From positions 8,546,635-8,610,634 of the forward strand of contig NC_087079.1 in assembly GCF_026151205.1 (NCBI RefSeq): 64,000 bases of DNA, read 5' to 3'. The DNA is from Bolinopsis microptera (taxonomy: Eukaryota > Ctenophora > Tentaculata > Lobata > Bolinopsidae). Made by a program: the position numbers and the translations under genes. The notes under the pieces are model-generated. The model searched no databases and was not told the DNA's origin. It saw only the letters and a program-made list of their open reading frames with translations. Shown one piece after another: positions 33,001-45,300 of the stretch (its first letter is position 1; each line of letters begins with the position of its first letter).

Positions 33001-36000
33001 CTACTAGACATTGCTTAAACAAGCAGTACGTAGCAGACACAATGTAACACGAGTAGACACGAGTCACGACACTAGACGAGTAATAATCAGAAATGATATC
33101 TAATTGGCATATGCTGCCAGACCCCTGATTGAGCGCGTTTGTGCGAATTCCCTTTTTTTCATGCAAGTCTGAGTATCATTGGGTCACGTGACTTACAACC
33201 AGAGGTGCTTAATAAGGTTGTTCGTAAGCAGGCACTGTCTAGTACAGTACTAATCACCGTCTGGCGTCTAGAGCTGAGTCACATGATTGCAGTAATGAGC
33301 TAATTAAGTAGCTACCCAGACCCTGAACACGTGACCTTCATATTTCGTTTTCATAATCAGAAGATTAAATACTGCCAATTTTGCGATTATAGCCGGGGGC
33401 TAGCCCAGGGAGGTGGCCCAAAATATTTTCCGGTTTTTTCTAAGTCCGCACCTACCCCTCGATACACTATTCTGTATTCTGGACTCAAGGTTTCCCCCGG
33501 TAATGCGATCTCGGAAGGCAGGCCTCCCCTTTGCAACACGAGCTCGGAAGCGGGAGCTCTCGATACAGGAGGTACGTCTCGAGAACGACTCGGACCGAAA
33601 ACTTTTAAGTTAAAATTTTTCGAAGTTTTTCTGAAAACCACTTTTTTCCACGATTCAGGCTACCTTGTTCATTATTAGCCGAAAATATTTTTTCGGTTTT
33701 TCGAAGTACCCACCTACCCCTCGATACACAATTCTGGACTCGAGGTTTCCCCTGGTAATGTGATCACGGAAGGCAGGCCTCCCCTTTGCAACACGAGCTC
33801 GGAAGCGGGAGCTCTCGATACAGGAGCTGTACGTCTCGAGAACGACTCGGACCGAAAACTTTTAAGTAAAAATTTTTCGAAGTTTTTCTGAAAACCACTT
33901 TTTTCCACGATTCAGGCTACCCTGTTCATTATTAGCCGAAAATATTTTTTCGGTTTTTCGAAGTCCGCACCTACCCATCGATACACAATTCTGGACTCGA
34001 GGTTTCCCCCGGTAATGTGATCTTGGAAGGCAGGCCTCCCCTTTGCAACACGAGCTCGGAAGCGGGAGCTCTCGATACAGGAGCTGTACGTCTCGAGAAC
34101 GACTCGGACCGAAAACTTTTAAGTAAAAATTTTTCGAAGTTTTTCTGAAAACCACTTTTTTCCACGATTCAGGCTACCCTGTTCATTATTAGCCGAAAAT
34201 ATTTTTTCGGTTTTTCGAAGTCCGCACCTACCCATCGATACACAATTCTGGACTCGAGGTTTCCCCCGGTAATGTGATCTTGGAAGGCAGGCCTCCCCTT
34301 TGCAACACGAGCTCGGAAGCGGGAGCTCTCGATACAGGAGGTACGTCTCGAGAACGACTCGGACCGAAAAACTTCTAAGTCAAAATTTTTTTAAAGTTTT
34401 TCTGAAAACCACTTTTTTTTCCACGATTCAGGCTACCCTGTTCATTATTAGCCGAAAATAATTTTTTGATTTTTTTTCGGTAAAAAAAACTGAAATCCGG
34501 CAAAAATCCGGCAAATTTTTTTCCAGCCGGAGCCGGAACCGGAACCGGATTTTGAAGCCGGATATCCGGCCGGAACCGGATTCAGCCGGATTTCCGGTCG
34601 GTTCCTAGTCTACAGAACTTTAATTTTATTCATAACAAGTCAGTTTGCTATTTATCAATCAAACGATCCTCAACTCACCGATTATCATATTCCCAAACAA
34701 TCTCGTTCTTTAAAAACCACATGATCTTACAGCTCATCAATCCTCAGGTTCCCAGACAGATTTATCGAGTGTTTCATCGCAGAACAGAACATGGTTGGAG
34801 TCTCCCTGGGCTGTGGAGCTCGTAACAGGACCATCCCCTTCTGCTCCACCTTCGCTACCTTCTTCACCCGGGCCATGGACCAGATCAGGATGGCTGCTGT
34901 GTCCCAGTCTCAGCTCAACATGGCTGGATCTCATTGCGGTGTGAGCATTGGAGAGGATGGTCCCAGTCAGATGGCTCTCGAGGATATTGCTGCGTTCAGG
35001 TTCCTGTCACTTCATAACATGTTTTGTGTGTTTTCCTCCGCAGTTATTTTTGTAATCATTTTATAACAGTTAAACTTATTTTAAAAACGTTTTACGCCCA
35101 ACTGAACTATAAAAACTAACATTATTATCCTCAGAGCTATCCCTAACCTGGTTTACTTCTACCCATCTGACGCAGTGTCAGCTTGCCGAGCTGTGGAGCT
35201 CGCTGCTAACTACAAGTACATGACCTTTATCAGGACATCTCGCCCTGCCACAACTGTTATCTACGCTAACGATGAGGTGTTCGAGATTGGTAAAGCTAAG
35301 GTGAGAGGGTCTTTGTGAGGCTTGTTAGACTGTAATTTTAGTACAATGGTGGAGTAATTTGTTAAGGGAGCCACAATTTTAAAGAATTCGGTCAATAATA
35401 TTGTGGCATTTCATGCTCTGTATGAGATACACTCGCTGCAGAGAAATGGAAAAACTTTATCGCCAGTTGTTAAAGTTTCTACTTCTAAGAGTTCTCAAAA
35501 GTTGAAAATTGCAGCTTTGTCTAAAACGACTTTCTTTGTGTCAGTTCAATTGTTATCAACTAAAAGTTCTGTCTGTATAACCCATGTCAACACCCAACAC
35601 CCTGCTTTGTTTTGTCAAACAAAGCACAGTTTACTACACATTCCACCTGCTGCCAGGCAGCCTTGCCTTTTTTCCTTTGTAGTCCGAAAGTTCTGCTTGT
35701 AGTTTAACACCAACACCCTTAAACACCTTTTTGTTCAGATTGTTAAAACGTCAGCGGAGGATAAGGTACTGGTTATTGGTGCTGGTATTACGTTAGACTC
35801 GGCTATGAAGGCCCACAGCTCCTTACTAGAGAAAGGTTAATAGTTGCTCCTTTATCATGAGCGGACTGCAGTTGTACTGATACATGTCTTATTGTCTGTG
35901 TAAATGGGGTGGGTGTAATTTTACCACCGCATATTGTCTATACAACACAGTGATAAATTACTGTCCAGAATATTATCATTATCACGGAACAAAATGCGAG

Positions 36001-37290
36001 AATATCCCACATTCGCATTTCGCATGTATGTAGGTACTAAATCTCATTCAACTTTACATATATCTAACCTGCACAGTGCACACAAACTAAACCTCTTGGG
36101 CAGTATAGCATTACAAAGTAATTTCATTACACTCTAATCTATCACCGATCACGTGACTTACTTATTATATCACGTGACGTGTTAATCACGTGGTTACCCC
36201 AGGAACCAGTGTGAGGGTGATGGACCCCTTCACGATAAAACCTCTTGACAAGGAGGCGGTACTGAAACACGCTAAGGAATGCGGTGGTCGTGTTATTACT
36301 GTGGAGGATCACTACGCTGAGGGTAACTAAATTAATTTTACTAAATTAATTTTACTAAATGTTAGCCAATGCAATTCAGCGATTAGGAAGTATTAACGCT
36401 ACACTAATATCAGTAATCATGCCACTAGTTTACCAAGCCCAGTCTTTGCTACTTTTGACCAAAATCAGCTGCAATATGGAGTCAGATTGCACAATTTGAT
36501 GAATTGAAGAGTAAATGTTGGTACATACCCTGCATAATATGTAGGGTAAGTACCAACATAGAACATATCTGTGATATCTCATTCTCTTGGTCAGAAAATG
36601 CGTTCTCTAGTCTCTTCAGCCTCGACTTTGGTCGCGTCAAATTGAATATTATGTCAGACAAACCTGCTTACTGTTAAATTTAGTGGCGCCTAATAGCCCA
36701 TATAAGTATCTATCATATTGCCTTACGGTGTGAAAATAAACATTGCAACGTTTGGATGAATATGTAATGACCAATAGAGAAAAGTGATTTGGCACATATC
36801 TAAACCATGAACAAGTTTTGGGATAATTGTCATTTTGAGATATTTTTGTTTTTTCGCGGGAAACTTCATCTCTACTAGATCAATGATTAGAATAACACCT
36901 GGTCACCAACTCAGAATGTGTACAACATTATGTTGCCACCTTGTGGGTCCCTGCATTTGGCCCTAATTGAGTAATTGGTTTGGCAAATTTCAATGAGTTC
37001 TAGATTTAAGTTAACCAACCTTACAAGTTGCAGCAATAAATCTCTCAAAAGTGTTATTTTTAAAGCATACACAGTGCCATAGTAAGTGCCATAATCTGAC
37101 TGCTTCCCTTAACTCAGGTGGTATTGGGGAGGCTGTAGCTGGAGTACTCTCCAACGCAGACTTCATCACAAAACACAAGATCCTAGCCGTACGTGAAATT
37201 CCTAGATCTGGACCTTCCGCTGTACTTCTGGACATGTTCGGTATCTCCGCCAACAAAGTTGTTGACGCAGTATTGGATATGGTTGAATAG
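30057..37290 (+). CDS. TKT: Transketolase, complete, 12 exons
   Basis: Thiamine-diphosphate enzyme of the cytosolic pentose phosphate pathway; it moves two-carbon ketol units between sugar phosphates. Exons: 30057-30157, 30339-30456, 30707-30918, 31525-31716, 31857-32011, 32171-32326, 32489-32615, 34748-34999, 35135-35300, 35739-35835, 36203-36322, 37118-37290. They sum to 1,869 bases, exactly 622 codons plus stop, with every phase consistent; animal transketolases are about 620 residues. Motifs: [14 protein letters not shown] and [11 protein letters not shown] (active-site histidines), [14 protein letters not shown], the ThDP/metal motif [20 protein letters not shown] followed by [24 protein letters not shown] with the catalytic Glu, and SGVS-like [20 protein letters not shown]. 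No disabling change was seen, so this is a functional gene. Intron 7 holds a 1.95-kb hAT element. The exon 8 donor (GTTCCT) is weak but fixed by frame. Confidence 0.97.
32658..34607. mobile_element. 1.95-kb non-autonomous hAT-type element in transketolase intron 7
   Basis: Terminal inverted repeats TAGGAACCGACC (32658 onward; complement ends at 34607), continuing imperfectly into CCGGATTCAGCCGGAT-type sub-terminal repeats on both sides. Flanked by a perfect 8-bp target duplication GTCTACAG (32650-32657 and 34608-34615), which fits the hAT preference nTnnnnAn. Sub-terminal CCGGAT words are clustered at both ends, as expected for transposase binding sites. No transposase frame inside; the centre is a tandem repeat (33390-34450). 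Confidence 0.9.
33390..34450. repeat. Four tandem ~257-bp units inside the hAT element
   Basis: The unit runs from AGCCGAAAATATTTTTTCGG through GGACTCGAGGTTTCCCC, GCAACACGAGCTCGGAAGCG and CGTCTCGAGAACGACTCGGA to TTCAGGCTACCCTGTTCATT. Unit starts are near 33390, 33677, 33933 and 34191. Units 2-4 are nearly identical; unit 1 is the most diverged. Each yields short antisense open frames that are not genes. Confidence 0.93.
36150..36192. promoter_or_regulatory. Cluster of three CACGTG E-boxes in transketolase intron 10
   Basis: CACGTG at 36150-36155, 36171-36176 and 36187-36192, the first two in the context ATCACGTGAC. CACGTG is the site for bHLH-zip factors such as MYC/MAX, USF and TFE. Three in 43 bases just before exon 11 is suggestive; a role is inferred only. 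The same CACGTGAC word also occurs in repeats elsewhere in the window. Confidence 0.35.
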
Positions 37291-39376
37291 AGACTGCCTT
37301 TCTTTTAGTTTCAAGTCATGTTTAGTTTTAGATTGTTTTTACTCATGACGGTTTTCCACTTTTCGGAAAGTTTAGTACTCTAGTTTTATAGATGTTTCTT
37401 TCATTTAAATTTCTGATAGTTTTATAGAGTTATAACTTTATAAAAGTTTTGACGATTTCAAATTTTCATCCTCACTAATTTATTAACGACATAATATGGT
37501 CTTTTTGCTTAACTTATGATGTTCATTTTAATATTGCCACATTTGCTAACATTGCTCTAGCTGCTAAATTGTGTTTATATTTGTTTAACTCCCTGCATAG
37601 TGTACCTACATTGCACCAGATGAATAAAGAAAAACACTGAATTGCATTGTTTGTGAAAGTCAAGCTAAAATAACAAGGATGCTCTATTGCTCCCCGGACT
37701 AGCCACAATATCCTCCACAGCTTCTCTAACATGGTCATTTTAGCATAATATATATATATAGTTACAATTTACATTCGAAATAACTTAGTAATGGTGGTTA
37801 GTAAGCTATCGATGTGTTTAACAGTCTTCTAATAGTCTTAACAAATGGCGCTCCGAACTAAATAAACATTGGAGATAACTTCAGTAACATTGTTTAAATC
37901 AATTATAGCGACAACATGAATGTTTTAAGGTATTCCAGGCCAATCAAATTCTAGAATGTTCCTTTGCTGTTTATAAACACTCGAAAAATCTCAATTGCAG
38001 GGTGCAAAATTGAGCCACGACCATTTTGTTTACATAATTTTTCTTAACATCTGAATAAGTAATTCTCTAAAAGTGAAAACGAGGGAATACAGAATGTGCT
38101 AGATGATGAGCCTGAGAGGTTTGCATGATTAAACCGCCAAATTTTAAAATGAGTCACAGCGGCGATCGCCAAACGCTTAAAGACTGGGCAACACGCACGT
38201 TCGTTCTGCGCACAGGTTGCTTGGAAAATGTTGCATGCATTTGCAATTTCGGAAGTTTGATCTGGTGGATTCGTGTAGTGTTTTTGAGTCTCATGATTTG
38301 ATAGTTCTTTTATTCAAATTTCTGATTGTTTCTGAATAGACTCAGTGATGACAGATTCTAATGGAAATAAATAGCTGAATAACGTATCGACATTTCTACG
38401 TCATACTCATATTCTCAAATTATTTGTTATATAGTAGTGTTGAAAGTATTAAAAAAGTTTGATCGTGCAACGATTTAATTGCACGCGACACGATCGACGA
38501 TAATATCGCGGTAAATGACGATAATCGTCTTATCGTCTCGTTATCAGACGATAAACGTCATGTCACACGATACTCGTAAATATGATGTTTAACTAATGAT
38601 AATCGCTTTTAATATAGTTAGAGCTACTCGATTCAGGAATCCGGATTATTGGAAACATGGGACAAAACTCTAAATTGGGACATGCGTTTATTTGCCCTAT
38701 CCTATTATAAGTCATGAATTGTCGAATGTCGATCATAATTGTATAAGATAATAAAGTTATAAGCTGGGCCTAGGAGCTATAGAAATTCGCACAAAATGAC
38801 AGGTTCATCGAATGAAAGAGAATGAATGTTCTCCTGAAAGTGCCCGGATGAACCAAAAACGGTCGGAAAATGTATGTGTTGAACGTAGGACCACTCCAGC
38901 CAAGTTTGGGAATCACTATAACTACATGTCTAGAACCAATATGAGGGTGTCTCAAATTTTGTCCCACAAAATATAGTCACACAAAATGACCAATTTTGTA
39001 CAATTCTGAGCACTTTCAGGAGAACGTTAATTTTCGTTAATTTTCCGAACCTGCAGGGTCATTTTGTGCAATTTCTGATTGTTGCATTCTTTGCTGTTTG
39101 ACTTCGTTGAGAGTTAAAATTACATTTCATTTCAACTTATTATTGATAATTTGATTTTTTTAAACCCTCGGACTGTTTTGGTAACAATGACGTCAAATAA
39201 AAATACACTTGTACCGTCCGAACAAACAGAAACTCATTACATACTTCACCAACAATTTACAAATACATCATGGTTAACTAACCCGAAGCTTGTTATCTTA
39301 CAAAATTATGTTCTCTCATGCTAAAATAATTTTGCTGCATGATTTGACCCAAAAATAAAAACGCATAGCTTTTTAA
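37291..39376. other. Gene-free stretch between convergent transketolase and IGHMBP2
   Basis: Holds the 3' ends of both genes, a solo copy of the ~36-bp repeat (38414-38450, CTCAAATTATTTGTTATATA and following bases) and a foldback MITE (38776-39080). Otherwise AT-rich with no coding signal. Confidence 0.6.
38776..39080. mobile_element. ~300-bp foldback MITE
   Basis: Long imperfect inverted repeat: AGAAATTCGCACAAAATGAC and, further in, GTTCTCCTGAAAGTGC on the left; GCACTTTCAGGAGAAC and GTCATTTTGTGCAATTTCT on the right. Another ACACAAAATGACCAATTTTG lies internally. No target duplication could be fixed and no coding capacity is present. Confidence 0.6.
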
Positions 39377-42300
39377 TCATTTCTTGGCCTTAGTCCTTTC
39401 TTTTTGTTTGTCTTTCAATGCCTGTTTCAGTCTAGTTTTATTTTTGGCCTGCTGGCGCACACTGACACGTGCGTCTGGCAATTGCGCGTCTCGTCGTGCA
39501 GCCGCCCCACATCCATGCACCTCCGGCATCTGATGCTCGGAACAGTGGCAGGAGGCGCAGAATCTACAGGGTGAGATGTAGGAGATACAAGGGTTCTGGC
39601 AGCCAGTAATAGGGCATGCTAGCCGGGATGAGACTGCATCGTCCAGTACACTGAAGTCATCATCTGTACTGGGCTGAGGTTGTTTGGGAGTGTCCTTCTT
39701 TTTCTGAAGAGAGTACTTGTCATCAAATGGTACTGCTCAGAATTTCTGTTTAAAGATCATCACATCAAAATAAAATGATTGAATTTGAAGATGATTGAGA
39801 AAAGCCTCATCATAAAGTATCTCACCTTTTTACCACTAGCTGCGGATTTATTACGTTTCTGATTCTGACTTGGGGTTGGGGTGGTAAAGGTCTTGGGTTT
39901 ACAGCGTACCAGGTGCAGTTCAATGTTAGCTTTGGGAACTCTCGCACCACATTGTTTACATACCACCAGACTAGACAGTGGTGTTGGTATGTTGGGATCA
40001 TCTGAAAAATAATTTAGATTAAAATTATTTTGACCACACTTACAAAAACAAGACTTGATAATAGTGTCTGTTATCATGTAACGAGTCACCACTTTTCTGA
40101 TTCTCAAAATTGGTAATGAAATTCCTAAGATTTAGAAAAAAAAACCCTAAACATACCATTATGAGTTACAGGGGGAGGGATAACTGCAGTATTGTCACTA
40201 CTTGGAGAACAGACCTCTGAGGTAATTCCTTCGCTTTGCACTAACTCTTCCTCTTTTTCAGTGTCTTGACTAGTCTTATATACACATAAGATTCGTTCAT
40301 TACCTAGTGTGAAAAAAGAATAGTAAATTTCCGATGATTGTGATCGTACTAAACTACAAAATTCTGGTTCAATCAAAATTTAGATATCTGAAATATGTAC
40401 CTGATCCAGTAGACGTTGAGAATAATCCTAGCTCTTCGCACAAAACGTGGATTATCCTTCGCTGGTAGGAGTTAAGTCCTGAGTGATTTATTGGAATGAT
40501 TAAATTCAACTTTAGTTTGTTTCGGAAATGAGGGTTTTAGGAATACATTTTACCACTTCGAAATTTTGATTGATGGAATGTGCGTCCTTCAAATCACCGG
40601 AATTAAGTCACTTTTGTGAGCCAAGGTTGTACGTCTTTAGGTGGGCGTAACGATTTATTTAGATAAGTTAAATAAGGCAGACTTTAGATTCCAATATTTA
40701 AATTATCTAAATGAATCGCAAAAATTCTCTTATCTCACCCGGAAATGCCATACCCTCAGTTCTATCTGTTTCCTTGTAATCCTCGAGTTTTTTCGAGCTA
40801 GTTTGTTTAAAAGTTGTCTCTTGTTTCAATGTCCGAGTTGAAACTGCATTCTTGCTATCTGAGACTAGTTCTTCAGGATCAGAATCAGCTTGCGTGTGTA
40901 CTATTTCCTCTTCTGGGGAGAAGAAGATAAAAACGGAACTTTATAAACGTCTTGAATATTCGAAGCATTACAGTAGTATAATTGAATACATTAATATATT
41001 AACTAGGAAATTACAGAATCATTTGACTGTGTTCCAATTAATACAAATTAAGAGTATTAGTCAGCTTTCTACTGACATATATAATCAAACGCGTTTACAA
41101 AACTTACCATCAACACCTTCCAACCCGTACTCAAACGCTGACTTAACAAGGCCGTGACGGGTAAAATACGCGACAAGGCGACCGAGAAATGCGTCTCTTT
41201 TTACAGTTAGACTGTCTCCAATGAGGCACACGTGTCTCCTAGCTCGGGTCACTGCCACGTTCATTCGCCGGGATTCACTCAAAAAACCTACGAACATGTT
41301 TTGGTTAATGCATTGACCAAACAACTTGCAAATTAAATCCTGTAATCTATTCGCATTTCCAACAGGTATCAGTAGATTATTGAAAAGATCACAAGTATCA
41401 ACTATCAGCACACCTATTTCTCCGGTGTCGTTGCTTCTCACCATAGTAATAACTATGGCTTCCTTTTCTCTGCCTTGAAATCCGTCAACTGAGCAAACTT
41501 CGACCTGCGTGTTATAGATAGTAGAGACCTTAGTTTAAGTTTGAATTGATTGACAGTTTAGCAATTGTTCTGAATTAATCGAGTTGTTAACCTTTATTTC
41601 TGTTCAATACAAATAAAATAAATACAATGATACCAAAAATGTGTAAATCCAAGAAACTAAATATTTTTCGATTACGACCTCACCTCTTTAAACCGGCCCA
41701 TCATCTCAGCCCGGATAAACTCTATCTGTAAGTTATACGGTGTAATAACAGCCATGTCTGCCTCCTTTACTCCTGCCTCCTTCAGACTCGTCAGATACTC
41801 CACCACCAACTTAGCTTCTCCTGGTTCACAGATATCATGGTGATTTGATGTTTACATAGAGAAGTCACGTGACTCTTGATAAATTAACGTATCAACTGCC
41901 ACAATTAAATCCTTTAATGCCAAATCTACCGACAATATAATCCTCTAAATCTATTATAATCTACTAATAAGAAAATATAGAGATGAAGATAAACCCTTGC
42001 AGGCACCACCCGTATTTACACTCAGAATTGAGTTGGATTATTTTCCAATACGAGACCGGGAACAGGTTCTATAGAAAAAAAAACAAAACAAAAAAGAAGA
42101 TAATTTAAACCTTTGTTTCCACGTGAAACGCCCACCAGGGTTTCAAACAGGCCTGATCCAGCAGTATCCACAAAACAAAGAGGATGTGTAGTTATCTCCG
42201 TACTTTCTACTTCTTTCAACCCACTTAAAACGTGACCTGACCAATAGTTCTCATTGTAACTGTTGATAAGGGAGACTTATCTGTGGAGAGAGAATCGAGT

Positions 42301-45300
42301 TCACCGTTGTAATTTTAATAAGAAATTTTATTAAATCCCCCGTCCCCAAAAAACTAACTTGAAACTGAGGAATGTGCAGTTAATTTCCCCGCGTACATCT
42401 CTTCGCTGCTCCATCTCATTATCAGCTCGTTCATCCGGTACTGTTCTGCCGGTACAGGGTTACAGTGTAAAACAATGAGTCTATAGGACGATAATTTTGC
42501 TTTCGTGACAACACAAGCAAGAGCTCAGTGTAGCCTGCCCACAGTTTAGGACTCTAAATATTGCACAGTGTTTAGTATACCACTGTAAGGAAGGGTCTTA
42601 GGGTGATATTAACTACTGCATACTGCATACTAATATAACCTACAGCCATACCTACATGATTTATAATACAGACTAGAGCTTATTATGACATGGAGACATA
42701 GATATGACTTATGTCACGTCTTAGTATTGTTATCTAGACTTGTAATGTAAATTCCAAACAAAACATATCATAAGGAGACAGGAACAGCATTACCCTGATT
42801 ACAAGATGAGGAAAACAAAAGTATGGTATTTCTCAGGGGCGTATGGTATTTCTTAGGGCGTGGGCACACAAAACAAATTCCAAAATGAAAAGAATAGAAT
42901 TAAAATCTTGGTACAGTTATTAGCTGATAAATATCTTATGGTTGTACACTTGATCGCTGTTCACTCGTTCACTCTTGCTTTTTTTGATTCTCGAAATGGC
43001 TCTATAGTCTATGAGTATATTATAGTTTTTCAGAGCGTGTCCCAAATTTATTCGACAAAAAAGCTCTTCCTCTTATGTTTCCTGTATAATAATCAGTTTG
43101 CTGTCAGTAAGAGCAGATATCAATCTAAATTCTAAACCCAATAGTAAAAAAATCGGTCTAGGAATAAAAAAAAGCTTCTGCCAAATAATATCTTTATATC
43201 GCGACGAACATCATATCCGATCCACATTATTTTTTTCCGCAAATTAATATCCGAACTTAAGTCACGAGATTTCTGAGAAACGCATATCTTTACTTTGGAA
43301 GCGGCTTGAACGTGACTATCATTATAACGCGGTAAGTAACTATTCAATTTCACGTCAATGATCACGTGTTGTGTATAATTAAGCTTTTCCACGAAAAGTG
43401 CTTTTGAAATGAACATTAATAAAATATCATAGCGGAAATCTTACCGGTAAGTGAAGTGCAAACTTCATCTGGACATTTTATTGTGTTCAATATCCGCTCC
43501 ATTAGCGTCTGGGAAAGTCCTTCTTTAGCTGCCCTGATTATATTATTAGTTATTAATAATCTCTTCATTATTACATTAACCAAAGAATTATAAGAGAACA
43601 ATAAGATTATACTTGTTCCTCAATCTGAAATGAGGTCATGTCACTATGACAAAGTACTTACTCTAAGCTACCCTAGCTCATGTACCACTTGTGCGATGTA
43701 AAGTGTATATTATGTGTTTAGTGTTTGAGTAAAACAAAGTATACTGAATAAGGAATCAAGTTATAATTTCAAACTTTACTTGTCAGATTTGATGGTAGGT
43801 GGTAGCTGGAGATGGTCGCCAGCCAATATCACCTTCTTTGCGTTCAGGATACCCATCCAACAGGCTACCTAAAGTAGGATATTATGTACTTTAATGCACA
43901 TTGTATACTGTATACACTACCTCATGATATCTTATTTATAATTCGAAAGTTTCTCTCTGTACGTATGTGCTACGACCGCCATCGTGCAAATTTGTTGAGA
44001 AATATTAAGTTGCATAGTAATATAATGCCACGTACAAATTAAGCTCATACAGGAATCATTACATTAATTCATAACATAACTTAAGATTCTACACTGGGTT
44101 ATCTTGGGTCGACTGCGGCTGAATACCGTCATTACTGACTTGTCGATTTCATATCAAACGTCAGCTAACGCTGATCATAATTCATAGATACATCGTTTTC
44201 ATGTCTACATGATCATTAACAGGTGATACCCGTACAATATTTGTTTGAAATATTAGATTATCGATAAGTTACAAAGCAACTCGGCGCACGCCTAATGGTA
44301 AGTTATAAATCTACAAGATCACCATAAAAATTACATAAAAACTAAATCATGTTACTAAGGTCTCACCTCCAAAGCCTGGCTAGCCTCGTCAATAACACAC
44401 ACAGAGAAATGGTTATCTGGCAGTTTGCCCAGAGGTCCGCGTTTGCCAGCCGAGGTGAGCGTACACAGCACTACTTGTGAGGATGTTAAAACTTGCTTTG
44501 TCGCTTTCTGCGGGGGGTATGATCACCTTGTTAGAGATAATATGTACATGACTCAGCAATTCGTGAATTAAGATGCCTGCCGGATAGGTTTTGTGTTGTA
44601 AAAGGATATCTAAATTAATTATATTCATATTGCTCCTGATATGTTTCAGTCACCACCGCCTGAGATATCGATGACTTGAGCTATTTATAGGCAACTTGTC
44701 AACATGCCAACCGACGATACGCCTCCATGTTCTGTTGACGCACGGTCGATACATATTACACATCGATAGAACAGTTGGCGCACCGTATGTGGTCCATGTG
44801 ATCGTCTACCGTGCGTCAGCTACTCAGATGACCATTTTGCACCAACCGTGCGTAAACCGTGCGTCAATTGTTCATTTAATGTGTGTCGGGCGTGCGTCGA
44901 CTTTGAATAAAGTGTCGGTTGGCATATTGCCAAGTTGCTAGTTTTGTAGACCGTAGCTTACAAGTTCTCTTTCCCTCAGCTCTTTTCTGAGTTCCCCAAC
45001 ATTTTTTCTGCTTTGGTAGTCTCCACTTTTGTTTCCTGACTTGTTCCCTCGAAAACCTCTGATAGCCTGGTCGATGTCTTTTCTGACATCTCCCAATATG
45101 TTATCTTCGTCGAGGTTTTTCAGCTTTGCATCTAGAATATACATTACATAAAACATTGCTGAAACATTGTTGAAACATTGTTGACTGAAGACCAACAATT
45201 TACGATCGAAAACTTTCGTCAACAAAAACTGAGCAATAAATCATAAACCTACCAAGAGTAAATTGTTGAAGGTTCACATTGACTCTAGCAGGGTGACCCA

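Noticed and set aside
33331-34165. Several 64-115-codon frames in the transketolase intron
   Set aside because: They recur with the 257-bp tandem units of the hAT element, on both strands, with no domain.
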